A stretch of DNA of 64,000 nt from contig CAZBRO010000005.1 of the NCBI GenBank assembly GCA_964494505.1, positions 124,001 to 188,000 on the forward strand, read 5' to 3'. The notes under the pieces were generated by a model that made no database searches, was not told the DNA's origin, and saw only the letters and a program-made list of their open reading frames with translations. The DNA comes from CAIYRG01 sp964494505. Lineage in GTDB: Bacteria > Pseudomonadota > Alphaproteobacteria > Micropepsales > Micropepsaceae. How positions within the stretch are numbered: the stretch's first letter is position 1; every line of letters starts with the position of its first letter. The translations under genes and the position numbers were made by a program. Positions 10,101 through 25,100 of the stretch are shown piece after piece.

Positions 10101-13100
10101 CGGCAATGACGGCAACGATTTGCTGAACGGCCAGGCCGGCAACGACACTCTCGAGGGCGGCGCCGGCAGCGACACGCTGATCGGCGGTTTGGGCAACGAC
10201 TCCATGGAAGGTGCGTCCGGGTCGGGCGACGATTCGCTGGAAGGAGATTCCGGCAATGACACGCTGGTCGCGGGCGCAGGCGGCGGTCCCGATACGTTAG
10301 ACGGCGGCGCGGGCAGCGATTCGCTCGATGCCTCGGGCGCGCTTGGCGACAATTCGCTGACCGGTGGCGCCGGCCAGGATACGATGATCGGCAGCGCCGG
10401 CAACGACACGTTGGTCGATCTCGACAATGAAGGTGCCTACCCTGGCAATTCCATCGACGGCGGCGCGGGCAATGACAGCATCGACACCGCGTCCCATTAC
10501 AATCATCTCTCCGGCGGAACCGGCGACGACAGCATCTTCATCAACAATTATTCCTACGACACGATCAGCGGCGGCGACGGCAACGATTCGATCTGGGCCA
10601 ATGCCAACAGCTCCGGCCATTTGATCGACGCGGGGGCCGGCAACGACACCGTCGAGTCGTATTACTACAGCAGCACGGTCGCCGGCGGCGACGGCAACGA
10701 CGTCTTCACCGATGTCGACTTCTACAACAGCAGCGGCAACGATTCGTATATTGGCGGCAACGGCGTCGACACCTACGTCCTGAACAATTTCCTTTCGAAC
10801 ACCTGCGGCGCAGGTCATGTCGACGGCAATTTCGGCGGCAGCACGGCCACCATCGGCGATTTCGCGACAGGCGCGGGCGGCGACATTGTCGATCTTTCGA
10901 CCTTGATGCCGAGCCTCGATTATTTCACGGGCGCCACGGTCAGTAATCCGTTCATCGACTTTTTACGTCTGGTCGACGACGGCAGCGGCAACGCCGTCCT
11001 GCAGTTCGATTATACGCAAAACGACGCCTGGCAGACGCTGCTGGTATTCACCGGCAAAGCGGCGGGCGATTTCACCGCCGACAATTTCGGCGGCTTCCAG
11101 CCGAATCCGCCCACCGGGGAAAATGTCGTGCTCGGCGGGGGCGATGACACCCATGACGCCACCCCGCTCGCCGACACGGTCGATGGCGGGGCCGGCAATG
11201 ACACGATTTACGGGCATGGCGGGAACGACAGCCTGTTCGGCAATGACGGCAACGATCTGCTGTACGGCCAGGCCGGCAACGATACGCTGGACGGCGCGGG
11301 CGACAACGACACGCTGGTCGGCGGCAACGGCAATGACAGCCTCGAAGGGGCGAGCGGCGCAGGTCTGGATTCGCTGGAAGGCGATGCCGGGAACGATACG
11401 CTGGTTGCTGGCGCAGGCGGCGGTCCCGATACGTTCGACGGCGGCGCGGGCAACGATTCGCTCGATGCTTCGGGTAGCACCGGCGGCAATTACCTGACCG
11501 GCGGCGCGGGCCAGGACACCGTGCTCGGCAGCGACGGCGCCGACACCATCTACGATCACGACAACGAAGGCGCGAACCCCGGAAATTTCATCGATGGCGG
11601 CGCCGGCAACGACAGCATCGACACGGCCTCGCACTACAACCATCTCTCCGGCGGAACCGGCGACGACAGCATCTTCATCAACAATTATTCCTACGACACG
11701 ATCAGCGGCGGCGACGGCAACGATTCGATCTGGGCCAATGCCAACAGCTCCGGCCATTTGATCGACGCGGGGGCCGGCAACGACACCGTCGAGTCGTATT
11801 ACTACAGCAGCACGGTCGCCGGCGGCGACGGCAACGACGTCTTCACCGATGTCGACTTCTACAACAGCAGCGGCAACGATTCGTACACCGGCGGCAACGG
11901 CGTCGACACCTACGTCCTGAACAATTTCCTTTCGAACACTTGCGGCGCAGGCCACGTCGATGGCAATTTCGGCGGCAGTACGGCCACCATCGGCGATTTT
12001 GCAGTGGGCGCCGGCGGCGACATCGTCGATCTTTCGACCTTGATCCCCAATCTCGCCTATTATTCCGGGCACGCAGTCACCGATCCCTACGAAGAGGGTT
12101 TCCTGCGTCTTGTTAACGTGGGCACCGATGCGCATCTGCAGTTCTCAAGGGATGCCAACGACACCTGGCAGGACCTCATCGTCTTCTCGAATGTGGATGC
12201 GGCTAATTTCACCGCCGATAATTTCGGCGGCTATATCCCGAGCTCCAGCACGGCGATTACCGAAACGCTCACCGGCAATGACGATACCGAGCATGGTTCG
12301 TCCTTCAACGACGTCATCGACGGGGCCGACGGCAATGATTGCCTGTTCGGCAATGCCGGCAACGACACCCTCATCGGCGAGAACGGCAACGACATTCTCA
12401 ACGGCGAAGGCGGCAATGACAGCCTGGAAGGCGGTGCCGGCGCCGATACGCTGATCGGCGGCTTCGGCGACGACCAGATCGAAGGCGCCAGCGGTTCGGG
12501 CGACGATTCGCTCGAAGGCGATTCCGGCAACGATACGCTGGTCGCGGGCGCAGGCGGCGGTCACGATACGCTCGCCGGCAATGACGGCAACGACTCGCTC
12601 GATGCTTCGGGCAGTGTCGATACCAATTCCCTCGACGGCGGCAACGGCAACGACAACATGCTGGGCAGCGCCTTTGCCGACACGATGGTCGGCGGCGCCG
12701 GTCAGGACACGATGCTCGGCGGCGACGGCAACGACACGATCTACGATCACGACGGCGAAGGTGCCAGCCCCGGAAACTCCATCGACGGCGGCGCGGGCGA
12801 CGACAGCATCGACACGGCCTCGCACTACAACCACATCTCCGGCGGCGCCGGCAACGACAGCATCTTCATCAACAATTATTCCTACGACACGGTCAGCGGC
12901 GGCGACGGCAACGATACGATCTGGACCAACGCCAACAGCGTCGGCCATTCGATCGACATGGGCGCCGGCAACGACACCGTCGATGCCTATTTCTACAACA
13001 GCACGGTCGCCGGCGGTGACGGCAACGACCTCTTTACCGATGTCGACTTCTACAGCAGCAACGGCGGCAACCAGTTCAGCGGCGGGACCGGGGTGGACAC

Positions 13101-16100
13101 CTATGTCCTCAACGATTTCCTATCCGACGGCAATGCCGGCGCACATTGTGTGCACGCCAATTTCTCCAGCACCGCGTCCACCATCAGCGATTTTGGCACC
13201 GGCGCGGGCGGGGACGTCGTCGATCTGTCGACGCTCGTCACCAATCTCAGCCACTATGCCTTCGGCGGCAATGGCGTGGTGAACAATGGCGACATCGGCG
13301 ATCCGTTCGAACACGGATTCCTGCAGGTCGTCGACAGCGGATCGGACGCGATCCTGCAGCTCTCCATCGACGCGAACGACACGTGGCAGACCCTTCTGGT
13401 CTTCACCGGCCGCTCCGCTTCGCAATTCACGTCGGACAATTTCGGAGGCTTCAACCCCAATACCGGCAATGCGGGCGAGAACACGGTCGGAACGCCCGCC
13501 GGCGACAACATCGCGGGTACCGCCTTCAACGATACGATCGACGGGCTTGCGGGCGATGACCAGATCCAGGGCCTGGGTGGAAACGACACCATCCAAGGCG
13601 GCGACGGCAACGATCACCTCTTCGGCGATGACGGCAACGACACTCTCGAAGGCAGCGACGGCAACGACACCCTGGAAGGCGGCTCCGGCGCCGACAGTCT
13701 GCTCGGCGATTCCGGCAGCGGCAATGATTGCCTGATCGGCGGCGACGACAACGACACGCTGGATGGCGGCCCCGGCAACGATTCCGAATATGGCGGCAAT
13801 GGCGACGATTCGATCCTCGGCGGCGCCGGCAACAACTACCTGAACGGCCAGGCCGGCAACGATTCTATCGTCGGCGGTTCCGACCGCGAGACCCTCATCG
13901 GCGAGGACGGCAACGACACGCTCGTCACCGGCGACGGCACCTATCACGAGGTCTATGGCGGCAACGGCAACGATCTGCTCGACGGCACGGGTTCGACCGG
14001 GGGCAGCTATCTCATCGGCAATGCCGGCAGCAACACGGTCGAGGGCGGGTCGGGCGCCGACACCATCGATGCGAGCCAAGGCAGCGATGTGGTCTCCGGC
14101 AATGGCGGCAACGACGTCTTCCAGAACGTCGCTTACAGCACCGGTCCGGACACCTATACGGGCGGTACGGGCGATGACACCTATCAGCTCTATTCCTATG
14201 CCGGATCTCCCGCCAACGGTTCGGAAATCACCGATTTCGCGGCCGGCGCGGGCGGCGATACCATCGACTTCAGCGGGATGCTCAACACGGGCTATCTCGC
14301 CGGCTACACCACCGGCACCAATCCGTTCACCTCGGGCTATATGCAGTTGGTGGACGACGGCAGCGGCCACAACACGCTGCTCGAGATCGATTACAACGGA
14401 GCGGCGGGCGGTGCGTCCTGGACGGTCGCGCTGAAGCTCGACGGCGTCCATCCGGCCGACCTGACGCGCGACAATTTCAGCCCCGATTTCTCGCCCGACG
14501 GACAGGGCCTCGTCTTCCACGGCACGGCCGGGAACGACACCTTTGACGCCGCGCACAACAACATCACGGCCGACGGCGACACCATCGACGGCCAGGATGG
14601 CAACGATTCCATCGACGGCGGCTATGGCAGCGATTCGCTGGAAGGCGATTCGGGCAACGGCAACGACACGATCTTTGGTGACTACGGCAACGACACGATC
14701 GACGGCGGCGCGGGGAACGATTCCCTCGACGGCCAGGAAGGCAACGACCAGATCACCGGCGGACCGGGCAACGATCAGGTCCTCGGCGAGAACGGCGACG
14801 ATTCGCTCTCGAGCGGCGGTGGGGCCGATTCCCTCTATGGCGGCAACGGCAACGATACGCTCGACGCCAGCGCCAGCACGGTCGGGTCGTATCTGCAGGC
14901 CGATGCCGGCAACGATATCGCCACCGGCGGATCGGGCAACGACACGTTCTATGACCTCAGCGGCAGCGATTCCATGTCGGGCGGCGACGGCAACGATTTC
15001 TTCGATTATGTCGCCTATACCCCCGACGGCGGCGCCGACACCTTTACGGGCGGCGCGGGCATCGACACCTATGCGCTGAAATCCTATTACGGCTACCCGC
15101 AGGTCGCCTCGCACATCACCGATTTCGCCACGGGTGCAGGCGGGGATGTGGTCGATCTCAGCTACACGATCAACAACTGGCTGATCGGCTTCCCGTCCGG
15201 CGACAATCCCTTCACCAATGGCTACATGGCGCTGGTGCCTGTCGTTGGCGGCACGGCGTTGCAGATCGATGCCGACGGTCCGGGCTCGAGCTATTCCCTC
15301 CAGACCGTGCTGGTGTTCGACGGCACGACGCCGAGCGCGTTCACCATCGCCAACTTCAACGGCTACAGCCCGTCCGGCGAAGGCCTCATCATCGACGACA
15401 ACGACAACGGCAATAGCATCTCCGGCTCGGCGAGCCGCGACACGATCAACGGCCATGGCGGCGACGACACCATCCATGCCGGAGGCGGCGCGGACCTCGT
15501 CCAAGGCGGCGACGGCAACGATCAGCTCTTCGGCGAACTCGGCGACGACACGATCGACGGCGGCGCCGGCAATGACAGCATAGACGGCGGGGCCGGCAAC
15601 GATTCGCTGGCGGGCGGCGACGGCAACGACACCTTCGTCGACTACACCGGCACCAATACGTTCGACGGCGGCCCGGGCGACGATTACTTCCAGTACGTCT
15701 CTTATGGCGCTGGGTTCGATTCGTTCACCGGCGGCACAGGCCACGACACCTATCAGGTGGTGTGGACGCCGGGCTCGACGGCCGACGAAATCGCCGACTT
15801 CCAGGGCGCGACCGGCACGGAGCCGGGCGGCAATGGCGACGTGCTCGACCTGAGCTACGTCATCAACGAAATGTCGAACCGCAATTACTACGACAATCCG
15901 TTCCTCGACGGCCACCTCCAGGCGGTCTCCAACGGCAGCGGCGGCACGCTCCTGCAGGTCGACCTCAACGGCGCCTCGGGCGGAGCCACTTGGACGACGA
16001 TCCTCACGCTCGACAGTGTCGATCCCGCCAGCCTCACGGCGGACGATTTCACGCCGGGCAATTATGCGTTCTCGCCGACCGACACCGGCATTCTGCTCCT

Positions 16101-19100
16101 GGGCACGACCGGCAACGACAACCTCACCGGCACCGGCAGCAGGGATACGATTGCCGCCGATACCGGCAACGACACCGTTTCGGGCGGTTATGGAAACGAC
16201 AGCCTGTCTGGCTTTGACGGCAGCGACGCCCTTTACGGCAACGAGGGCAACGACACGATCGACGGCGGCCACGACAACAACACGATGGTGGGCGGCGCCG
16301 GCGACGATTCGCTCCAGGGCTCGACGGAGAACGACTATCTCGAAGGCGACGACGGCAACGACACGCTGAGCGGCGGTTCGGGCAACAACAGCTATTATGG
16401 CGGCACCGGCAACGATCTGCTCAACGGCAGCGGCAGCATTTTCGGGGCCTCCTATTTCGACGGCCAGGCCGGCAACGACACGATGAATGGCGGGTCGGGT
16501 AACGACACCTTCGACGATTATCAGGGCGACAACGTCTTCAATGGCGGCGGCGGCAGCGACCGCTTCCTGGATGTCGCCTACAGCGGCAGCGAGACCTTCT
16601 CGGGCGGCTCGGGCGGGGACGTCGATACCTATTCCCTGAATTGGCACACCGGCGGCGGCTTCGCCGAAATTACCGATTTCGACACCGGCGCGGTCAACGA
16701 CGTCATCGACATCAACCAGGTGCTGAGCAGCGCGCTGATCGGCTACACGCCCAGCGCCAATCCGTTCACCACCGGCTTCATGCAGCTGGTCCAGGACGGG
16801 TCGGACGTCGACCTTCAGATCGATGTCCACGGGACCAATACGGCTTGGACGACGGTGCTTGTCATCGACAACCACGTCGTTTCCGACTTCACCTTCGCCA
16901 ATTTCAGCCCGACCGATTCGCCCTCCGGCGAAGGCCAGAACAAGCTCCTCGGCAGCGGCAACGACACCTTTGTCGCCTCCGCAAGCAACGACACGATCGA
17001 CGGCCAGCAGGGCAACGACGTCATCTATGGCGGCAGCGGCGACGATTGCCTGATCGGCGGCGACGGCGGGGCCAACGACGGCAACGACACGATCTATGGC
17101 CAGGACGGCAACGACACGATCCTGGGCGGAGACGGCAACGATTACCTCGATGGCGGCAACGGCAACGATACGATCGACGGCCAGGGCGACAACGACACGC
17201 TGGTCGGCGGCGACGGCAATGACCACCTCGAAGGCGATTCCGGCAACGGCCCGGATTCGCTGGTTGGCGGAACGGGCAACGACACGCTCGACGGCCAGGG
17301 CGGCAATGACAGCCTCAACGACTATGAGGGCAACAACAACCAGAGCGGCGGGGCAGGCAACGACGTCTTCTACAATGTCGGTTACGGAACGGGCACCGAT
17401 ATCCTGTCGGGCGGACCGGGAGGTGCGGGCGATCAGGATACCTATGTCCTGAATTGGAGCGGCCCAAGTGCTGCCACCGACGAGATCACCGATTTCGACA
17501 CCAGCGCGGGCGGCGACCTTTGGGACATCACGAATCTGTTCGGCTCGATGTCGGGTTATGTCGGCGGCGACAATCCGTTCGTCAGCCAGGTCGTCCTCGG
17601 AGACGGCAGCCATGGCGCGTATCTGCAGCTCGTCGATGACGGCTCGGGCAATACGCTCCTGCAGATCAGCCCCAACGGGGATTCAACCTGGTACTCGATC
17701 GTCAAGGTCGACGCTGTCGCCCCGGCTCAGCTGACCAATTTCGGCGGCTATTCGCCGACCGGCGCGGGCGAGGACACGTTCGGTTCCTCCGACGGCGATG
17801 TCATGCACGGCACGTCGAATGCCGACACACTCGACGGCAGGGATGGCTTCGATACGATCTATGGCAGCAACGGCAACGATCTGCTGTTGGGCGGCCACCA
17901 GAGCGATCTGCTGTTCGGCGAGAACGGCAACGACTCGATCTACGGCGACTCGACCATCCCGGGCGACACCGCCGCAGGCGATGACACGATTTCCGATTCC
18001 CAGGGCAGCGAAAACTATCTGGACGGCCAGGGCGGCGACGACAACATCTCCGGCACCGGCACGCTGGTCGGCGGCGAGGGCCAGGACACCCTCTCCGGTA
18101 CGGGCGTGATCTACGGCGATTCCACCGATCCGTCGGCGAATGCGGTCGATTCGCTCGTCAGCTTTGCCGACGACGATGTGATCTCGGGCACCGGCACGAT
18201 CCATGGCGGCACCGGCGACGACATCATCTCGGGCTCCGGCGACCTCTACGGCGACGCCGGCAACGACACCATCAGCGGCCACGGCCATATCTATGGCGGC
18301 GACGGCCACGACAGCCTGTCCGATCCCGGCACCGGCTCGACGCTCGACGGCGGCACCGGCGACGACACCTTCAACGGCAGCAGCGTGTCCTTCGGCGGCA
18401 CCATGAGCATCGATGGCGGCGCCAACGAAACGCTCAGCGGTCCGAGCGAAACCGTGGGCGGCGGCTACGATGTCGTCAATTTCAGCGGCAATTCGAGCGA
18501 CTACGATCTGAGCGGCGTCGGCACCGACCCCGCCGGCACCTACACGATCCACGACAACATCAACGATGCCGACATCACGATCACCAACATCGAGATGCTG
18601 GTGTTCGCCGACACGGAAGTCGCGATCCTGCAGCCGACGGCGGGCGTTGTTTGGGACGACGCGACCGACGACACGCCGGACAGCGCGCCCGGCCTGCATG
18701 ATGGCGAAATCGACAACCGCATCAATTTTCCGGACCAGTATGACGTCGACGTCAACACCGGGCGGCTGATCTTCACCGGCGACGTGCCCAATCATTCCTC
18801 CAACGACTTCACCGTCGGGGCGGACCCGACGCTCGTTCCGGTGCCCTTCAGCGACACCTATGAGCGCGACCTCATCAACAACGACACGCTGCACGGCGAA
18901 GCGGGCAGCGATCGGCTGAATGCAGGCCCGGGCAACGACAGCATCACGGGCGATGGCGGCAACGACGTACTGCACGGCAGCTATGGCAACGACACCGCCG
19001 ACGGCGGCAACGGCAACGACACGGTCGAAGGCGATTCGGGCAACGATTCGCTGATCGGCTGGAACGACGCCGATTCGATGGAAGGCGGTCTCGGCAACGA

Positions 19101-22100
19101 CACCGTCTACGGCGACGGCTTCATCATCAGCGGCGCCCAAACCATCTATGCCAACATTGCGGGCAACGACACCCTGGTCGATACCTCGGGCGAGAATTCG
19201 CTGTCGGGCGATGCCGGCAACGATTCCATCATCGGCGTCGGTACGCTGCACGGCGGCACCGGCAACGACTCTGTCGTGGGCGATGGCCAGCTCTACGGCG
19301 ACGACGGCGACGACGCGCTCAACAGCGGCACAAATACCGATGCCTTGCAGCTTGGCGGTCTCGGCAACGATGCGCTGTACGGCAACGGCACGCTCTATGG
19401 CGATTACCAGCTCACCGACGCCGACTCGGCCGATCCGAATTTCGCCAAGGGCGGCAATGACGTCATCAACACCACCAACGATTCAGCCTATGGCGGCGCC
19501 GGAAACGACACCCTCATCGGCATCATGTATACGATCTTCGGGACGCCCTATTCCGGCAACGAATACCTCGAAGGCAATCTCGGCAACGACTCGATCGTCG
19601 GCGATACCGGGAACGACACGCTCTCCGGCGGGTTCGGCGACGACACGCTGTCCGGCGGCTCGGGCAACGACATCCTGCTGGGCGGCGCGGGCGCCGACAC
19701 CGAGCAGGGCAGCTACGGCAACGACACCATCGACGGCGGCACCGGCGACAACGTCGCCGACTATCTCGACCAGGCGAGCGTGCGTGCCCACTTCTCGGTC
19801 ATCCAGGACGGCGTTGGCGGCTACATCGTTCGCGACAATTTCGGCAACGAAGGTCAGGACAGCGTCACCAACGTGCAGATCCTGCGCTTCCAGGATCAGG
19901 ATTTCGAGCCGATCACCTCGGCGCCGAACACCAACACCGGCCAGATCTTCACCGCCGACGCGAGCCATCATTCACTCACCGGCACCGCGTTCGACGACAG
20001 CCTCGCAGGCACTGCAGACGGCGACACGCTGATCGGCGATCCCAGCACTCTTGCGGGCGGCAACGATCTCATCGACGGCGGCGCAGGCGACGATTCCATC
20101 GATGCGGGGCTCGGCGACAACGTCGTCTGGGGCGGCGACGGCAACGACACCATCGTGTCGTCCGACGGAACCGCGCTTGGCTTTGTCTACGCCGACCAGC
20201 TGCATGGCGGCGCGGGAGACAATTCGATTTCCGGCGGTTCGGGCAACGACACCATCGATGCGGGCGACGGCAACAACCACATCACCGGCGGCACCAACGA
20301 CGACGTCATCACCGTCGGCAACGGCAATAACGACATTCAAGGCAATGACGGCGCGGATCACATCGTCGCCGGCAACGGCCAAAACACGATCGACGGCGGC
20401 GCCGATGACGACATCATCTCGTCGGGCGGCACCGGCCACCTGATCGGCAATGACGGCAACGACACCATCAGCGGCAACGGCTTGGTCGAAGGCGATGCCG
20501 GCAACGACGACGTGGTGGGCAACGGTACGATTTCGGGCGGCATTGGCGACGACATCGTCGGCGGCATCGGCGTCCTTTCCGGCGATGAGGGCAACGACGC
20601 CGTCTCAGGCTCGGGCACGCTCGATGGCGGCGACGGCAACGACGCGATCATTCTGTTTGGCGGTATCGGCGGCTCCGGCACCCCAGGCGGAGTCGGACTT
20701 GGCGATGGCGGCAACGACACGATCTCCATGGGGTCGAGCGCCGATGGCTATCTCAGCGGCGGCGAGGGCAACGATTCGCTGCAAGGCGGCGGCGGCGAAG
20801 ACACCATGCTCGGCGGCCCGGGCGACGACGATTTCCGCGGCAATGGCGGCAACGATCTGCTGTTCGGCGGCTCGGGCTACGATGTCGCGCATTTCTCCGG
20901 CCGCAAGAAGGATTACCTGATCGACGACAGCAATCATGACGGCACGGCAATCGTCACTGACCTGCGCCCCGGTTCGCCGGACGGCACCGACAGCCTCATC
21001 GGCGTCGAACATCTGGTGTTCGACCTGGGCGGTTCCTACGACGTGTCGGGAGCGGTCGATGTTCAGGGTGCGCTGCTGTTCGGCACGCAGAATGACGACA
21101 TCCTGTCGGGCGATTTCGGTCCCGATACGATCTTCGGCGGCCCGGAAGATCCGGCGGGCAGCCACACGATCGCGCTCAATTCCGGCGACGACACCGGCAA
21201 CGACATCCTGTCGGGCTTCAACGGCGATGACCTGATCTACGGCGATCTCGGCAATGACGTCATCTATGGCGGCTCGGGCAACGACCAGATGTATGGCGGC
21301 GGCGGCCAGGATCACATCTATGCCGGCGACGGCGAGGATTACGCCGACGGCGGCGCCCAGAACGACACCGTCGACGGCGGCGAAGGCAACGACACGCTGC
21401 TGGGCGGTTCGGGGAACGACTCCATCACCGATAGCGTCGACGACAACCTGGTCTTCGGCAATGACGGCAACGATACGATTGCCGCCACCGGCACGATCTA
21501 CGGCGACAACTCGATTGCGGGCGACACCGGCGACGATACGATTCTCGGCCTCGGCGCGACCGATCACCTGATCGGCGGCGACGGCAACGACAACCTCGCC
21601 GGTCTCAACTCGCTGGAAGGCGACGCCGGCAACGATACGCTGTCGAAGCCGTGGTATTACAACAACGACCCGGTCACGCTCGACGGCGGCACGGGCAACG
21701 ACGCACTGAACAGCGCCACCGACATGAATGCGAGCCTGATTGGCGGCGCCGGCGACGACACGCTTTACGGCAACGGCACGCTGTACGGCGATTCCACGCT
21801 CCCGGGCGATCTCGGGGTTGTCGGCAACGACTTCATCCAGACCACGGGCGATACCGCCTATGGCGGCGGCGGCAACGACACCCTCGAAGGGGTCATGTTC
21901 GATTCGCTCGGCACGCCCTATTCGGGCAGCGAATCGCTGGAAGGCGATGCCGGCAGCAACGTGCTCTGGGGCTGGTACGGCAACGACACGCTCAGCGGCG
22001 GGGAGGGCAGCGATACGCTGATCGGCGGCACGTCGACGCTTCCCGGATACGGTTATGGGATGGCCGGCGGGTCGGACAACGATTCGCTGGATGGCCTCGG

Positions 22101-25100
22101 CGGCAACGATCTTGCCTATTACAACTCGCTCAGGACCTATTCCTCGATCATCCAGGACAACACCGGAGGCTTCTGGGTCGTCGATAACAGGCTCTTCTCG
22201 TCGGAAAACCAGGGCCAGGATACGATCGTCAACATCGAAACGCTGCGCTTCGACGATCTCGGCCTCTACGACTTCGCTCCGAGCGCGGCCAATACCGGCA
22301 CCATCCTCGACCATAGCGCCGATGTGACGGCGGCTCATGTGGTTGGCGGCGGCTACGACGACAGCATCATCGGCAGCAGCTTCGGCGATTCGCTCGAAGG
22401 CGGGCCGAGCGCCGATCCGGCGATCGGGGTTCAGGCGCCGACTCCGGTTGGCAACGACATCATCTCGGCCGGCGCGGGCGACGACACGGTCTATGGCGAT
22501 GCCGGCAACGACGTGCTGCACGGCGGCGACGGCAACGATCTGGTCGTGGGCGACGATGGAGACACCAACGTCTCCAACGGCAACGACGTTCTCTATGGCG
22601 ATGCCGGCGACGACACGCTGTACGGCGATTCCACCGATCTCTCCGATACGTCGGGCGGTGCGGACACGGTGTATGGCGGCGACGGCAACGACCACGCCTT
22701 CGGCGGCCAGGGCAATGACCTGATGTTCTTCAACGACGGCAACAACGTCGTCTTCGGGAATGAGGGCGACGACACGGTCAATGCCGGCGTGGGCAACAAC
22801 ACCATCGACGGCGATGTCGGCAATGACGTGCTGTCGGCCTCCGGCTATTTCGTCAGCGGGCACAATTTGATCACCGGCGATGCCGGCAATGACACCCTCT
22901 CGGGCGGCGGCACGCTGATCGGCGGCCTCGACAACGATGCGTTGAGCAGCGGCACCGTGTTCGATTCGCTCCTCATCGGCGACGGCGCTGGCGTGTCCCC
23001 GCCGGGCGACGACACCCTCTATGGCAACGGCACGCTTTACGGCGACTACACCGATCCCAACGATGCGGCGGGCGGCAACGACCTCATCAACACAACCAAC
23101 GACACGGCCTGGGGCGGCGCCGGCAACGACACCCTCATCGGCATCATGTACACGCTGTTCGGGCAGCCCTATTCCGGCAACGAATCGCTGGTCGGAAACA
23201 CCGGCAACGATTCCATCTTTGGTTCGGACGGCCGCGATTCGCTCGAAGGCGACGATGGCAACGATACGCTGGATGGCGGCAACGGCAGCGACCTTCTGCT
23301 GGGCGGCTCCGGCGACGACAACTTCATCGGCGGTGGCGGCAACGACACGCTCCGCGGCCAAGGCCATATCGTCAACGACACCGCAATCTATGACGGGTTC
23401 CGCGACGAATACACGGTCACCCAGGTCGTCTCCAATCCGGATGGCAGCACCAGCGTCGTCACATTGTCGCCCGACAATATCGCGAGCTTCTCGGAGAGCG
23501 CGCCGGTGTTCGTCACCGACAACCGTCCGGGCTCGCCGGACGGCACCGACGAACTGATCGGCATCAGCAACCTGCAATTCGCCGACGGCAATTACGTCGC
23601 CGCCGCGAACCCGGGTCATTTGATCGACGACAGCCTCAGCGTGAGCAACGATTACATCGGCGATCCGGCGCTCACACATTATCTCGGCTTTGGCTCGCCC
23701 GCGCCGGACGGGTCCAACTACCCCGGTTCGGGCGACGACACGGTCCTCGGCGGCTCCGGCAACGATACGCTGGACGGGCGCTCGGGCGGCGATTCGGTGG
23801 CCGGCAATGCCGGCAACGACTCCATCCTCGGCGGCAGCGAGAACGACATCATCTACGGCGACAGCAGTGATGCGGGCTCGACGATTTCCGGCAACGACAC
23901 CATCGATGCCGGGTCCTTCGACGACGAAGTCTATGGCGGCAACGGCAATGACTGCATCCTCGGCGGCAGCGGCGTCGACTTCCTCTACGGCGACAACAGC
24001 GACAGCCCGACCGATCCCAATGGCGGCAACGACACCATCTTCGGCGGCGACGGCAACGACTTCATCTATGGCAGCTCCGGCTTCAACGTGTTGTCCGGCG
24101 ACGCTGGCGACGACTATGTCGTCGGCGGCAATGACGGCAACACGATCGGTGGCGGGGACGGCAGCGATACGCTGTTGGGCGGCACCAGCGCCGATCTCAT
24201 CGACGGCGGCAGCGGCAATGATTCGATCGATGCCAGCGACGGCAACGACACGGTCACCGGCGACGACGGCAACGACACCATCGTCGGCGGCCCCGGAAAC
24301 GACTACATCGACGGTGGCACCGGCAACGACTCCATGGAAGGCGATTCCGGTTCCGGCAACGACACCTTCGTCGCGGGCAGCGGCAACGACACCATCGACG
24401 GCGGTGCGGCGGGCGGCGATTCCGACAGGGTCGATTACAGCGGCCTGCGCAGCCAATACACCTTCGCGGAAAATGCGGACGGGCACATCACGTCCATCGA
24501 TCATTTCGGGATCACGGTGCTCGATTCGGGCGCCGATCATGTGATCCTGGACCGCGACGGAGAGGATCAGCTCTACAACATCGAGCTGCTCAATTTCCCG
24601 ACCGATCTGGTGCCCAATCCGGCCTATCCGCCGACCTTGCCGATCGAAATTCCGCTCGAACTCGACACCTCCAGCGTGGCGGCGGGCATTGGACGCGTGA
24701 TCGACCACAGCACCGATCTGTCCGACATTAATATTACGGTCGGCGGCGGCCCCGACAATTCGACCCCGTATGACGACATCATTCTGGGCGGCGACGGCGA
24801 CAGCAACACCACCGACGGCGCCTTCGGCGACGGCGATACGATCAATGGCGGCGACGGCAACAACTACATCGACGGCGGCAGCGGCGACGATTCCATCATC
24901 GCCACCGGCACCGGCAACAACGTTCTGCTGGGCGGCGCCGGCCACGACACGGTCGTGGGCAGCCATGGCAGCGATGTGATCGACGGCTATGACGGGCCGG
25001 ATTGCCTGTTCGGCGACTCCAACGATCCCAACGACATCACCGGCGGCGCCGACACCATCTATGGCGGCTTCGGCGACGATACCGTCTACGGCAATGGCGG

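Larger units (their letters stand above)
6735..17760 (+). repeat. Eleven internal T1SS-C-terminal-like beta modules
   Basis: Modules with the plan ITDFxxGxGGDxVDLSxL...NPFxxGYLQLVDDGSGNxLLQxDxxG...WQTxLxFTG...FTxDNFGG sit near 6735-7005, 8280-8550, 9712-9965, 10850-11105, 11985-12240, 13180-13460, 14221-14500, 15112-15380, 15775-16060, 16660-16920 and 17470-17760. They resemble the C-terminal target domain of type I secreted RTX proteins (VCA0849 type) but are internal. Each closes a block of RTX turns, so the protein looks like a chain of complete RTX-plus-cap units. Confidence 0.7.
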
